Assembly: GCF_017874035.1 (NCBI RefSeq)
Contig: NZ_JAGGKV010000023.1
Location: 52,224-116,223, forward strand
From: Paenibacillus aceris
GTDB taxonomy: Bacteria; Bacillota; Bacilli; Paenibacillales; NBRC-103111
DNA: 64,000 nucleotides
Reading direction: 5' to 3'
Shown here: positions 43,856 through 52,004 of the stretch, piece after piece
How positions within the stretch are numbered: the first letter of the stretch is position 1
Layout of the letters: each line of letters begins with the position of its first letter
Notes under the pieces: generated by a model
What the model was told of the DNA's origin: nothing
The model's database searches: none
The model's input: only the letters and a program-made list of their open reading frames with translations
Program-made: the position numbers and the translations under genes

Positions 43856-45325
43856 TTACGCCTTGAGAAATACTGTTTTTATCGAGGTGAAAAATTCAAT
43901 GGCAGCCTGACCTTGCTCACGTGAATGTGAACTGGACTGCTTCATACCGCCGAACGGAGCCTGCAGCTCCACCCCGGCCGTCTCGGAATTAATTCTTACC
44001 AGACCGGCGTCCATATCTTGAATAAACGAAAGAATATGGCTTATGCTTTGCGTGTAAATGGAAGCACTCAGACCATAGTCCGAATCATTCGCCAATTGAA
44101 TCGCTTCTTCCATGGTTTCGGCCTGAATCAGCGCGAGAACTGGGCCGAATATTTCTTCCCGGGCAATCGTCATGTCCGGTGTTACTTTGTCGAACACAGT
44201 AGGCTGAATATAGAAGCCTTCGGCGAGATCCGGGTGGTCCGGAGATGCACCGCCGAACAACAGCTCGGCTCCCTCCTCGATCCCTTTTTGAATGTAGGAT
44301 TGCACGGTTTGCAGTTGATTTTCATTCGCACAAGGTCCGAGCCATGTACCGGCATCCAAACCGTGACCCACGGTTAAACCTTTTAATTTGCTCAAAAGCT
44401 TTTCTTTAAAAGATTCATAAACATCGCGCAGCACAATAACACGGCTTGTTGCTGTACATTTCTGTCCCGTCGACCGGATTCCACCGCTGATCGTTGCGTC
44501 AACCGCCAAATCCAAATCCGCATCCGCAGCGATAATAATAGGATTTTTCCCGCCCATCTCAAGCTGGTATTTCGCCCCTCTGGCTAGTGCCGCCTGACCA
44601 ACCCGTTTGCCGACTGCGTTGGAGCCGGTAAATGTAATTCCGTTAACGTCCGGATGCTCGGCAAGACCTTGCCCGATAACAGATCCGCTGCCGGTCACCA
44701 TATTCAGTACACCCGCAGGAAGTCCTGCTTCAGCGATGCACTCTACGACTTTGGCAGCCGTCACGGCCGTCTCCTGAGCAGGCTTCAGCACAACCGTGTT
44801 GCCATAGATTAAGGCTGGCGCCATCTTCCATATCGGAATCGCGACTGGAAAATTCCAAGGCGAAATAACGCCGACAACCCCAAGAGGCACACGGGTCGTA
44901 AACATCAGTGCTTCGCTGTCCGTAGAGGGGATGACATCACCGATCTTCCTCATCCCTTCACCGGCATAGTAACGCAGGATCGCAATTCCTCTTGCAGTTT
45001 CTCCCTTTGCTTCCGCCAGTGTTTTGCCCATTTCACGTGTCATTGTCTCCGCAATTTCATCAATGCGTCTTTCAAGTGCATTGGCCGCTTTGAACAAGTA
45101 GTCGCCTCTTACCGAACCGGACAGCTTTCTCCAACCTTGCTGCGCCGCTTTGGCGGACGCAACGGCTTGGTTCAACTCCTCCAAAGACGACGACTGCACA
45201 TAGCCCACGACTTCACTTCTTTTGGCAGGGTTTATGCTGGGAACGGTTTGGCCCGAGCCGGCCGGACGCCATTCACCGTTCAAATAATTCAAATACGTTT
45301 GCCCTCCAACAAATCCAACTGGCAT
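43856..45325 (-). CDS. 2-oxoglutarate semialdehyde dehydrogenase-like aldehyde dehydrogenase
   Basis: Aldehyde dehydrogenase of 489 residues with PWNFPVAIPIWKMAPAL, general-base Glu256 in LEMGGKNP and catalytic Cys290 in TGQKCTATSR. The variant EMGGKNP in place of ELGGK is typical of alpha-ketoglutaric semialdehyde dehydrogenases of the YcbD group. It would oxidise the product of the FAH-family dehydratase to 2-oxoglutarate, the last step of the pathway. It sits 42 bases after the FAH gene and 46 bases before the dehydratase gene. Confidence 0.88.
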   Translation of the reverse strand: MPVGFVGGQTYLNYLNGEWRPAGSGQTVPSINPAKRSEVVGYVQSSSLEELNQAVASAKAAQQGWRKLSGSVRGDYLFKAANALERRIDEIAETMTREMGKTLAEAKGETARGIAILRYYAGEGMRKIGDVIPSTDSEALMFTTRVPLGVVGVISPWNFPVAIPIWKMAPALIYGNTVVLKPAQETAVTAAKVVECIAEAGLPAGVLNMVTGSGSVIGQGLAEHPDVNGITFTGSNAVGKRVGQAALARGAKYQLEMGGKNPIIIAADADLDLAVDATISGGIRSTGQKCTATSRVIVLRDVYESFKEKLLSKLKGLTVGHGLDAGTWLGPCANENQLQTVQSYIQKGIEEGAELLFGGASPDHPDLAEGFYIQPTVFDKVTPDMTIAREEIFGPVLALIQAETMEEAIQLANDSDYGLSASIYTQSISHILSFIQDMDAGLVRINSETAGVELQAPFGGMKQSSSHSREQGQAAIEFFTSIKTVFLKA

Positions 45326-45367
45326 TTTTATTCCTCCTAATAAGTATGATTATTTAAAAAGTACAGT

Positions 45368-46249
45368 TTAGTTTCCTGCGCCTACAACATGATTGACAAG
45401 TTTCCCAATCCCGGTAATCTCAATTTCAATCCTGTCTCCGTGAGCAAGCGTAAACTCGTTAGGCGGTACAATACACGTTCCCGTCAGAAGCACAGTTCCG
45501 TCAAACAATTCATTATCCCGGATCAAATACTCGGTCAATTCCTCAAGCTTTCGTTTTAGCTGATTGGTATTGGCCGTTCCCTCAACTGCTTTTTCCCCTT
45601 CACGATAGATCCGGCTTGTAATCTGCAAATTGTAAGGGTTGTCTACCGTTTCCGCTAAGCGGATCGCGGGTCCCAAAGAGCAGGAACGCTTCCATACTTT
45701 AGCCTGAGGCAGGTAGAGCGGATTCTCGCCTTCAATATCCCGGCAGCTCATATCGTTACCGATCGTGTACCCTACGATTTCCCCTTTGGCATTCAGAACA
45801 AGCCCTAGTTCAGGTTCTGGCACCTGCCACACGGAATCGCTTCGGAGTTGTACCTCGCCACCGGGGCCAACCGTTCGTGCAGCCGTTGATTTGAAAAAAA
45901 TCTCCGGACGGACAGCATCATATACTTTATCGTAAAATGTCGAGGCATCGAGTCTGCCTTCGGTCGCTTCATAATTCCGCGCATCCCGGCTACGCTCATA
46001 GGTAACCCCAGCTGCCCACACCTCCGGCGCTTCAATCGGAACAAGAAGCTCAAGCTCCTCTACCTGACCTTTAAACGCTTCGCTGCCATCAATCGTATTG
46101 AAAACCAACGCAAGCGGTGAAATCGCTTTGGCGTCAGCCTCTTTGACCAAAGCCAAAAAATCGCTTTGAGGCAATGCGAAAATTTGACCGCTGTCAGTCA
46201 CTGCCGCTAGCTGTGCAAAACCGTCATTTACAAAACGAATAATTCTCAT
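45368..46249 (-). CDS. FAH-family 2-keto-3-deoxy-pentonate dehydratase
   Basis: Fumarylacetoacetate hydrolase-fold protein of 293 residues. Metal ligands are expected in PEPELGLVL (two Glu) and NDMSCRDIEGENP; KVWKRSCSLGPAIR follows. The pattern SDSxWxVPEPEL and the overall length match the keto-deoxy-arabinonate/xylonate dehydratases that yield 2-oxoglutarate semialdehyde, rather than hydrolases of aromatic breakdown. The flanking semialdehyde dehydrogenase and pentonate dehydratase strongly support this. Strong AAAGGAG site; an IclR-type palindrome lies 22 bases upstream of the start. Confidence 0.87.
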   Translation of the reverse strand: MRIIRFVNDGFAQLAAVTDSGQIFALPQSDFLALVKEADAKAISPLALVFNTIDGSEAFKGQVEELELLVPIEAPEVWAAGVTYERSRDARNYEATEGRLDASTFYDKVYDAVRPEIFFKSTAARTVGPGGEVQLRSDSVWQVPEPELGLVLNAKGEIVGYTIGNDMSCRDIEGENPLYLPQAKVWKRSCSLGPAIRLAETVDNPYNLQITSRIYREGEKAVEGTANTNQLKRKLEELTEYLIRDNELFDGTVLLTGTCIVPPNEFTLAHGDRIEIEITGIGKLVNHVVGAGN

Positions 46250-46270
46250 TTTCGTTCACTCCTTTGAATT

Positions 46271-46289
46271 TGTTTTATAATATAAAACA
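46271..46289. promoter_or_regulatory. IclR-type operator palindrome before the pentonate operon
   Basis: TGTTTTATA-A-TATAAAACA, nine-base perfect arms around one base. Its length and TATA-centred symmetry resemble operators of IclR-family sugar-acid repressors. It lies between the IclR gene and the first pathway gene. Confidence 0.65.
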
Positions 46290-46334
46290 GCGTTCTAAAA
46301 TAACGGTGTAAAAAATGCCTGGACTCGACATGCT

Positions 46335-47099
46335 TTACAAAACTTGCCGAAACCCCAGGGTCTGAGAAATCGTTTCCGCTTCTTTCTTAAGAAGGGCAAT
46401 ATACTGCTTCAACAATAGATCATCTACCGCTGAAATTAACGTTGAAAGACTAATTGCTGCTACAACTGAACCATTATGTTCGAAAATAGGCGCCGCAGCG
46501 CATCGAACACCCGGTTCGTTTTCCTGATTGTCTATCGAATAACCTTGCTCTCTTACTTGATTCAGCTCGTGAAGAAATGCCTCTTTCTCCGTAATCGTCG
46601 CTTCTGTGATCTTAGAGAACTGGTAATTCCGCAGGAGCGAATCTCTTTCTTCGTTCGTTCTAAAGGCTGTCAGAACTTTTCCTACCGCGCTGCTATGAAG
46701 TGAAATTCTGCGGCCTATCCGGGAATAACGGATAGCAGCCTTTTCCCCCTCCACCTTATCCAAATACACGCCTTCCTTCCCATCAAGTATGACGAGATGG
46801 GTAGTTTGACCCGTTTGTTCAGATAAAGCAGCCAAGTGCTTACGGGCAACAGTGCGGATGTCCAGGCTTTGCAGCATAAGCTGTCCCTTTTCCAACAGTT
46901 TTAACCCTAACTTGTACTTGCCTGATTCCATGTCCTGATTGATGTAACCGTGTAACTGAAGCGTTTTCAATAAGGAGTGGACCGTGCTCTTGTGAAGCTC
47001 CATTCTAGCGCTGATTTCTGTAATTTTCAGCTCGGTCGTATGCTCGTCGAATAAATCCAAAATTTTCAGTGCTCTATCCAGCGCTTGAATAATAGGCAT
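46335..47099 (-). CDS. IclR-family regulator of the pentonate operon
   Basis: Protein of 254 residues: N-terminal winged helix (LKILDLFDEHTTELKITEIS, then LHKSTVHSLLKTLQ) and C-terminal IclR effector domain (YSRIGRRISLHSSAVGKVLTA, ENEPGVRCAAAPIFEHNGSV). It is encoded immediately upstream of, and in the same direction as, the three pathway genes, so it is the probable local repressor, with a pentonate or 2-keto-3-deoxy intermediate as a plausible ligand. The start has AGAGGTGATACC. Confidence 0.92.
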   Translation of the reverse strand: MPIIQALDRALKILDLFDEHTTELKITEISARMELHKSTVHSLLKTLQLHGYINQDMESGKYKLGLKLLEKGQLMLQSLDIRTVARKHLAALSEQTGQTTHLVILDGKEGVYLDKVEGEKAAIRYSRIGRRISLHSSAVGKVLTAFRTNEERDSLLRNYQFSKITEATITEKEAFLHELNQVREQGYSIDNQENEPGVRCAAAPIFEHNGSVVAAISLSTLISAVDDLLLKQYIALLKKEAETISQTLGFRQVL

Positions 47100-47200
47100 G
47101 GTATCACCTCTATCTACAATTTCATAATAATCTTAAAAGACTGTACAAGCAAGCTGAATCTTCGTTTAAGACTTTCATTGAGGAACAATCCAAAGAACAT

Positions 47201-47857
47201 TTACTTTTCAACGTTTGCTTCGAACCGTTTTTCCTGATACCGCTGATAAAACCAAATAGAAACGGCTAACCAACTCCCGCTAGCTAAGAAACCACCAAGA
47301 ACATCACTTGGGTAATGCACGCCCAAATAAATTCGGCTGACTCCTATTGCAACGATCATAACGATGCTTACCAAAATTAACAGTCCCCGGCCAAGGGAGG
47401 TTGCAATATGCCGCCAAACCAAAAACGCGACAACCCCGTATAAACTAAAAGCAGCCATGGAATGCCCGCTGGGAAAACTAAAACCATTTGCATCTACGAT
47501 ACGATGTATCATTGGTCGGGCGCGATGAAAGATCAGTTTTAACGATTCGTTTAAAATTACCGATCCGATGACGACCCAGATAAATAGTATCAATTCTCTT
47601 CGATGATGCAAAACCTTGTACAGAAAAAATATCAAGATAATCGTCACAACAACTACCGGAAATCCTCCCCCAATGAAAGTGAAAAATTTCATGATGCTTG
47701 TCAGAGCCGGAGATTCTAACCCTTGAACAAAGGAAATGATGCCGCTGTCGAATTGATCCAGCTTTTTATCGCTTATCAAAAGCGCTAGCACTCCAAAGCA
47801 AATTGCGCTCAAAAGACTTATCAATAAAGCGCGCGTAAGTTGCATTTTCAAATTCAT
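47201..47857 (-). CDS. PAP2-family membrane phosphatase
   Basis: Polytopic membrane protein of about 218 residues with all three PAP2 motifs: KLIFHRARP, FPSGHSMAAF and SRIYLGVHYPSDVLGG. Members dephosphorylate phosphatidic acid, phosphatidylglycerophosphate or undecaprenyl pyrophosphate; which one cannot be told. The frame extends to 47965, but GAGGGG before the ATG at 47857 sets the start. It appears monocistronic. Confidence 0.92.
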   Translation of the reverse strand: MNLKMQLTRALLISLLSAICFGVLALLISDKKLDQFDSGIISFVQGLESPALTSIMKFFTFIGGGFPVVVVTIILIFFLYKVLHHRRELILFIWVVIGSVILNESLKLIFHRARPMIHRIVDANGFSFPSGHSMAAFSLYGVVAFLVWRHIATSLGRGLLILVSIVMIVAIGVSRIYLGVHYPSDVLGGFLASGSWLAVSIWFYQRYQEKRFEANVEK

Positions 47858-48020
47858 TTTCTTAAATCCCCTCTTTTGATTCTTGTAACTTCTAGCGCAT
47901 ACGTCCGCGTGCATGATGCCTTGACATAACCTCAACTTCATAGTAAATTTATAACTCATCTGCATATCGGAAGAATGCTGTTCATAACATTTAGTAATTA
48001 AATACTTGCTGTATTTTGGA

Positions 48021-48089
48021 GGAGCCTGTCACCAAGGGCTCCTTTTGGTCTTTTTTTGCCATGCCGAGCCCTTGATGGGCTCTTTTTTT
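48021..48089 (+). promoter_or_regulatory. Leader with two tandem terminator hairpins upstream of the transporter gene
   Basis: First hairpin GGAGCC/GGGCTCC then TTTTGGTCTTTTTTT (48021-48057); second GAGCCC-TTGAT-GGGCTC then TTTTTTT (48066-48089). An alternative pairing, ACCAA with TTGGT, would break the first stem. No plus-strand gene ends just upstream, so these look like attenuators in the leader of the gene at 48161, although ordinary tandem terminators serving an undetected transcript remain possible. I do not recognise a known riboswitch class. Confidence 0.5.
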
Positions 48090-48160
48090 ATGCAGAGAAA
48101 GGATAAGGTTGCTACTTCCGAAATTGGATAAACTATCACAAATAAGTTGTAGGAGGAATT

Positions 48161-49441
48161 ATGGAACAACAAGCAATTTTAGCAATTGGCATCTTTCTAG
48201 TGACATACAGCATGATTATTGCCGAGAAGTTTCATCGTACGATTATCGCCATGCTCGGCGGCGTCTCCATGGTCATCCTAGGCATTGTTAATCAAGAGGC
48301 GGCTTTGCACCATATTGATTTTAACACCTTGGGACTTCTGATAGGCATGATGATCATTGTAAGCATAACAGCAGATACAGGGCTATTCAAATATATAGCA
48401 TTATTTTCTGCCAAAAAAGCGAAAGGCGACCCTGTCCGCATTTTGATATCACTCGTACTCATCACCGCGGTTGGTTCAGCCTTCCTGGACAACGTTACAA
48501 CCGTACTTTTGATGGTGCCGGTTACGATTAGCATCACACGGCAGCTGCGTGTTAACCCGGTGCCTTTTCTAATCACACAAATTCTCGCATCCAATATCGG
48601 TGGCACGGCTACTTTAATTGGGGATCCGCCAAATATCATGATCGGCAGCGCAGTTAAAGAATTAACGTTTATGTCATTCATCAATAACCTTACTCCCATT
48701 GTCGTCATTATTATGGCCTGTATACTACCGATTTTCGTTCTCCTGTTTCGCAAACAAGTTACGACCACACCTGAATTAAAAATGAGCATCATGCAAATGA
48801 ATGAAAAAGACGCACTTACTGACCGTACTTTGCTAATCAAAAGCGTTTCCGTACTCGGGCTTACAATCATTGGCTTCTTCTTGCATCAAATGCTTCATCT
48901 GGAATCAGCAACCGTCGCCTTAGCAGGTGCCTTTCTCTTGCTCCTTCTGACCGGTGAACACGCGATGGAAAACGCCTTTACTAAGGTGGAGTGGACCACG
49001 ATCTTCTTTTTTGTCGGGCTCTTTGTGCTAGTTTCAGGCCTAGTAGAGACCGGAGTCATCTCTAGACTAGCCGCACAAGCCATTGCGCTGACGGGCGGCA
49101 ATCCAATCGCGACATCAATGTTGATTCTGTGGCTCAGTGCGATCGCATCCGCCTTTTTGGACAATATTCCTTTTGTCGCAACAATGATTCCAATGATACA
49201 GGAAATGGGGAATATGGGAGTAGAGAACTTAGAACCATTATGGTGGAGTCTTGCGCTAGGTGCATGCCTGGGTGGAAATGGCACATTAATTGGGGCGAGC
49301 GCCAATTTAATCGTTGCAGGAATGTCAGCTAAGGAAGGCCATCCGATCAAATTTGTTACTTTTATGAAATATGGCTTCCCTCTCATGCTGATTTCCGTTG
49401 TCTTAGCCAATATTTACATTTATGTCCGATACTTCATTTAA
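48161..49441 (+). CDS. ArsB/NhaD-family transporter
   Basis: Polytopic membrane protein of 426 residues with about eleven helices. Inverted-repeat hallmarks of the family are visible: FLDNVTTVLLMVPV with LASNIGGTATLIGDPPNIMIG in the first half and FLDNIPFVATMIPM with CLGGNGTLIGASANLIV in the second. COG1055 members are annotated as NhaD-type sodium/proton antiporters or arsenite permeases; the substrate cannot be decided. A clear TAGGAGGAA site precedes the ATG. It is the only intact plus-strand gene in the right half. Confidence 0.87.
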   Translation: MEQQAILAIGIFLVTYSMIIAEKFHRTIIAMLGGVSMVILGIVNQEAALHHIDFNTLGLLIGMMIIVSITADTGLFKYIALFSAKKAKGDPVRILISLVLITAVGSAFLDNVTTVLLMVPVTISITRQLRVNPVPFLITQILASNIGGTATLIGDPPNIMIGSAVKELTFMSFINNLTPIVVIIMACILPIFVLLFRKQVTTTPELKMSIMQMNEKDALTDRTLLIKSVSVLGLTIIGFFLHQMLHLESATVALAGAFLLLLLTGEHAMENAFTKVEWTTIFFFVGLFVLVSGLVETGVISRLAAQAIALTGGNPIATSMLILWLSAIASAFLDNIPFVATMIPMIQEMGNMGVENLEPLWWSLALGACLGGNGTLIGASANLIVAGMSAKEGHPIKFVTFMKYGFPLMLISVVLANIYIYVRYFI

Positions 49442-49476
49442 CGCTTAGGGAATCACTACCTATGATGAACAAAAGT

Positions 49477-49505
49477 CCCCGTAATTATTTTTCATAATTA
49501 CGGGG
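49477..49505. terminator. Bidirectional terminator between convergent genes
   Basis: CCCCGTAATTAT-TTTTC-ATAATTACGGGG, 12 perfect pairs, between the plus-strand transporter and the minus-strand rhodanese gene; CTTTTG follows on the minus strand and TATG on the plus strand. Confidence 0.85.
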
Positions 49506-49542
49506 TATGCTACGGGCCATATCAGAATGTTGCTGAATTTGT

Positions 49543-49929
49543 TTATTTGGTTAACTTCCCTTTCCAGGACATAATCCCGCCCTGCAAATGAGATAATTCA
49601 TTAAAACCATTCTTCTTTAGAATTTTTGCAGCTTGTTTGCTCCTCATTCCACTCCGGCAATATAGATAAACACGATCATTTTTTTGAATTTCGCCGACTC
49701 TGTGTTTCATTTGGGATAAAGGTATATTGACCGCCCCTGGGATGTAGCCTTGTTTTACTTCGCCGGGTTCACGTACATCGATCAGAATATGATTGCTATT
49801 CCCCTTGATTTCATCCTGAAATTGATCTGGCGACAGATTGTTTAAGCCTTTTATACTTGCAAACCTGGAATAAATAAACCAGGCTAAAAAAGCTAGCGCC
49901 ACGATTTTTAAAATGGATGGATAATCCAT
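49543..49929 (-). CDS. Membrane-anchored rhodanese-like protein
   Basis: Protein of 128 residues: N-terminal membrane helix (about 6-22) and a single rhodanese domain with the active Cys in YLCRSGMRS (YCRSGMRS) preceded by LIDVREPGEVKQGYIPGAVNIP. It could carry persulfide sulfur at the membrane. It follows the cstR gene by 24 bases and shares its operator-controlled promoter. Confidence 0.88.
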   Translation of the reverse strand: MDYPSILKIVALAFLAWFIYSRFASIKGLNNLSPDQFQDEIKGNSNHILIDVREPGEVKQGYIPGAVNIPLSQMKHRVGEIQKNDRVYLYCRSGMRSKQAAKILKKNGFNELSHLQGGIMSWKGKLTK

Positions 49930-49953
49930 ATCCTACCCTCTTTCCTGATTCTC

Positions 49954-50214
49954 TTAACGGCTTTTTACTAACAACTCAACAGCCTGTTTGACCATTTTGC
50001 TCGAATCTCTCCCAGCTTCCATCTCTTCTAGGATACACTGCTCCAAATTAACCGCAACAATGTAGGCAATCGCTTTATCCGCGGCACTTCTGACAGCAGA
50101 AATTTGGCTGACAACATCCTTGCAATCTTGTTCTTCTTCCATCATTTTTAAGACGCCACGGATTTGGCCTTCGACACGCTTTAGTCTCTTTTTTACATCA
50201 TCATCGTATTTCAT
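49954..50214 (-). CDS. cstR: CstR-like persulfide-sensing repressor (CsoR family)
   Basis: DUF156/CsoR-family protein of 86 residues, an all-helical DNA-binding tetramer in known members. Cys31 and Cys60 are present at the numbering known for S. aureus CstR, and the copper-binding histidine of CsoR four residues before the second Cys is Asn56 here. This favours sensing of reactive sulfur through disulfide or polysulfide bridges over copper sensing. Start at the ATG after GGAAGG; the frame extends 18 bases upstream. A matching palindrome overlaps its promoter, suggesting self-repression. Confidence 0.88.
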   Translation of the reverse strand: MKYDDDVKKRLKRVEGQIRGVLKMMEEEQDCKDVVSQISAVRSAADKAIAYIVAVNLEQCILEEMEAGRDSSKMVKQAVELLVKSR

Positions 50215-50232
50215 ACTCTGCCTTCCTTTCAT

Positions 50233-50278
50233 ACTACCTATATAGGTATATTATTGCTGATGTGACTAAGGAAAACAA
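50233..50278 (-). promoter_or_regulatory. cstR promoter with overlapping operator
   Basis: On the minus strand TTGTTT (50273-50278), 17 bases, AATAAT (50250-50255), immediately followed by the perfect palindrome TACCTATATAGGTA (50235-50248). The palindrome is a weaker match to the ATACCC-N4-GGGTAT sites upstream of the tauE operon. Confidence 0.65.
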
Positions 50279-50303
50279 TAAGGTAGGACAGAAGAATGAA
50301 TGG

Positions 50304-50786
50304 TCAGATAAATAGATTGACTTTAGCATCAGCGGCATCACCCAAATATGCAGCAACACCTGCATATTGAATACCATCAAGCAGTTCTTTCTCTTGCAAA
50401 CCCAACAAGTCCATCGTCATCGTACATGCAACCAGCTTAACGCCTTGCTCTTGAGCTAACTCAATTAATTGAGGCAGCGACAAAGCATTATGCTTCTTCA
50501 TGACATGTTTAATCATTTTGGGACCCATACCACCAAAATTCATTTTCGAAATCCCCAGTTTCTCAGGTCCGCGAGGCATCATTTTTCCAAACATTTTTTC
50601 CAGGAATCCCTTTTTCGCCGCAATCTTTTCATCTTTACGAAGGACGTTTAGCCCCCAAAAGGTAAAGAAGATCGTGACTTCATGATCATAGGCGGCAGCT
50701 CCGTTGGCGATAATAAATGCAGCAATGGCTTTATCCAGTTCACCGCTAAAAAGAACAATCGTCGTTTTCTCTTTGTTGTCTCCCAT
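50304..50786 (-). CDS. DsrE/DsrF/DrsH-like (YrkE-type) protein
   Basis: Soluble protein of 160 residues with the DsrE fold: KTTIVLFSGELDKAIAAFIIANGAAA at the N-terminus, a Met/Lys/Gly-rich insert (about 60-95) and VKLVACTMTMDLLG with the single conserved Cys. Family members pass sulfane sulfur between carriers. It follows the TusA-like gene by 7 bases in the sulfur operon. Confidence 0.88.
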   Translation of the reverse strand: MGDNKEKTTIVLFSGELDKAIAAFIIANGAAAYDHEVTIFFTFWGLNVLRKDEKIAAKKGFLEKMFGKMMPRGPEKLGISKMNFGGMGPKMIKHVMKKHNALSLPQLIELAQEQGVKLVACTMTMDLLGLQEKELLDGIQYAGVAAYLGDAADAKVNLFI

Positions 50787-50793
50787 GCTTCTC

Positions 50794-51018
50794 TTACCCC
50801 TTTTTTACCGTAAATGTGAAAACCCCATCTTCTTCTTTGGCATCCATAAGCTCATGCTTTGTTTGTTTGACCCATGCCTGAAAATCCTTCATCGACCCTT
50901 TGTCCGTTGTTTGCAATTCCATAATCTGTCCTGACTCCAATGCATCGATCCCCTTTTTTGCTTTAACAATCGGCATTGGACAGGCCAACCCTTTGGCGTC
51001 AACAATCAAATGTGCCAT
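50794..51018 (-). CDS. TusA-family sulfur carrier
   Basis: Protein of 74 residues with the TusA motif DAKGLACPMPIVKAKKGI (Cys at about 13) and the closing VFTFTVKKG strand. It carries sulfur as a persulfide on the Cys. A strong AAGGAGGAG site precedes the ATG. One of two TusA domains encoded in tandem here. Confidence 0.92.
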   Translation of the reverse strand: MAHLIVDAKGLACPMPIVKAKKGIDALESGQIMELQTTDKGSMKDFQAWVKQTKHELMDAKEEDGVFTFTVKKG

Positions 51019-51050
51019 TTTAAACTCCTCCTTATCGTTCGAAAAATCAG

Positions 51051-51629
51051 TTAATCCTTCTCTACGTCATGATCCCACTGTGACATACCGGGCGTTACAT
51101 TCTTAATCTTTTTAAAACCTCGCTCGGTGAGCATTTGACAGGCCAAATCACTACGGACTCCGCTCCGGCATACAACGTAATATTCATTGTTCGCGTCTAG
51201 CTGAGGCATCTTTTCTTCAAGTTCTCCTAATGGGAGCGATATAGCCCCGGGGATACGTCCGAAAGCATATTCTGCCGGCTCTCTTACATCAAGGATGTTG
51301 AGTTTCTCTCCGGCAATTACCCGAGCTTGTATCTCAGCATTCGCAGCGGTATGAGGAAATCTCATCTCCGCTTTGGTTCCAGCAGCTTCCGCTTTGCGAA
51401 TGAAATGCCGATATACGCTGTTCTCTTCTTTTAGCCCTACGTATTGATGGCCGGTACGGCTTGCCCAGCCTTTTAGATCGGCCACGGAGCCTTTATCCGT
51501 AGCACGAATTTCTAATACTTCGCCAGGATTCATATCCTCAATTGCCTTTTTGGTACGAACCACAGGAAGCGGACAAGCAAGTCCTTCACACTCCAGCGTG
51601 CGATCTGCGTGCCATTGCCAAGCAGTCAT
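51051..51629 (-). CDS. TusA-rhodanese fusion protein (YrkF-like)
   Basis: Protein of 192 residues: TusA domain at 1-75 (CEGLACPLPVVRTKKAIEDM) and rhodanese domain at about 95-192 with active Cys in YVVCRSGVRSD. The fusion suggests direct handover of sulfur from rhodanese to TusA on one chain, as in B. subtilis YrkF and in part of S. aureus CstA. Start has GGAGGTAATTACTT. Confidence 0.92.
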   Translation of the reverse strand: MTAWQWHADRTLECEGLACPLPVVRTKKAIEDMNPGEVLEIRATDKGSVADLKGWASRTGHQYVGLKEENSVYRHFIRKAEAAGTKAEMRFPHTAANAEIQARVIAGEKLNILDVREPAEYAFGRIPGAISLPLGELEEKMPQLDANNEYYVVCRSGVRSDLACQMLTERGFKKIKNVTPGMSQWDHDVEKD

Positions 51630-51665
51630 AAGTAATTACCTCCGTCTTATTTATATTGGAATTAA

Positions 51666-51986
51666 TTATTTCCCGTATGCCAGTTCTCCCGACCATTGGG
51701 ACATGCCGCCAGACATATTTGTAACGTTATAACCCATCGAAGACAAATAATCGCAAGCCACTCCACTGCGATTGCCGCTGCGGCAAACAATGATCGTTTC
51801 TTGTTTGGGCGCTATTTCATTAAGAACTCGAGCGATCTGGCCCAAAGGAATATGCTTAGCACCGGGGATATGTCCGGATTCCCATTCGTCTTGCTCGCGA
51901 ACATCAAGGATCGTTACGTTCTTTTCCTTTTGGATTAGCTCTAGAACTTCCTGTGGCAATACCTCTTTATAAATTTTGTTAGACAC
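51666..51986 (-). CDS. Single-domain rhodanese
   Basis: Protein of 106 residues without membrane helix; NVTILDVREQDEWESGHIPGAKHIPLGQI and active-site loop IVCRSGNRS. The start is GTG with GGGAGGAATCACA. It lies 36 bases before the TusA-rhodanese gene, within the same operon. Confidence 0.92.
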   Translation of the reverse strand: MSNKIYKEVLPQEVLELIQKEKNVTILDVREQDEWESGHIPGAKHIPLGQIARVLNEIAPKQETIIVCRSGNRSGVACDYLSSMGYNVTNMSGGMSQWSGELAYGK

Positions 51987-52004
51987 TGTGATTCCTCCCT
52001 ATCC

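Noticed and set aside
48292..48870. Minus-strand open frame of 192 codons
   Set aside because: Antisense to the ArsB/NhaD-family gene, which has clear membrane helices and family motifs.
49954..50214. Copper-sensing CsoR
   Set aside because: The copper-binding His is Asn56 and the neighbours handle sulfur, not copper.
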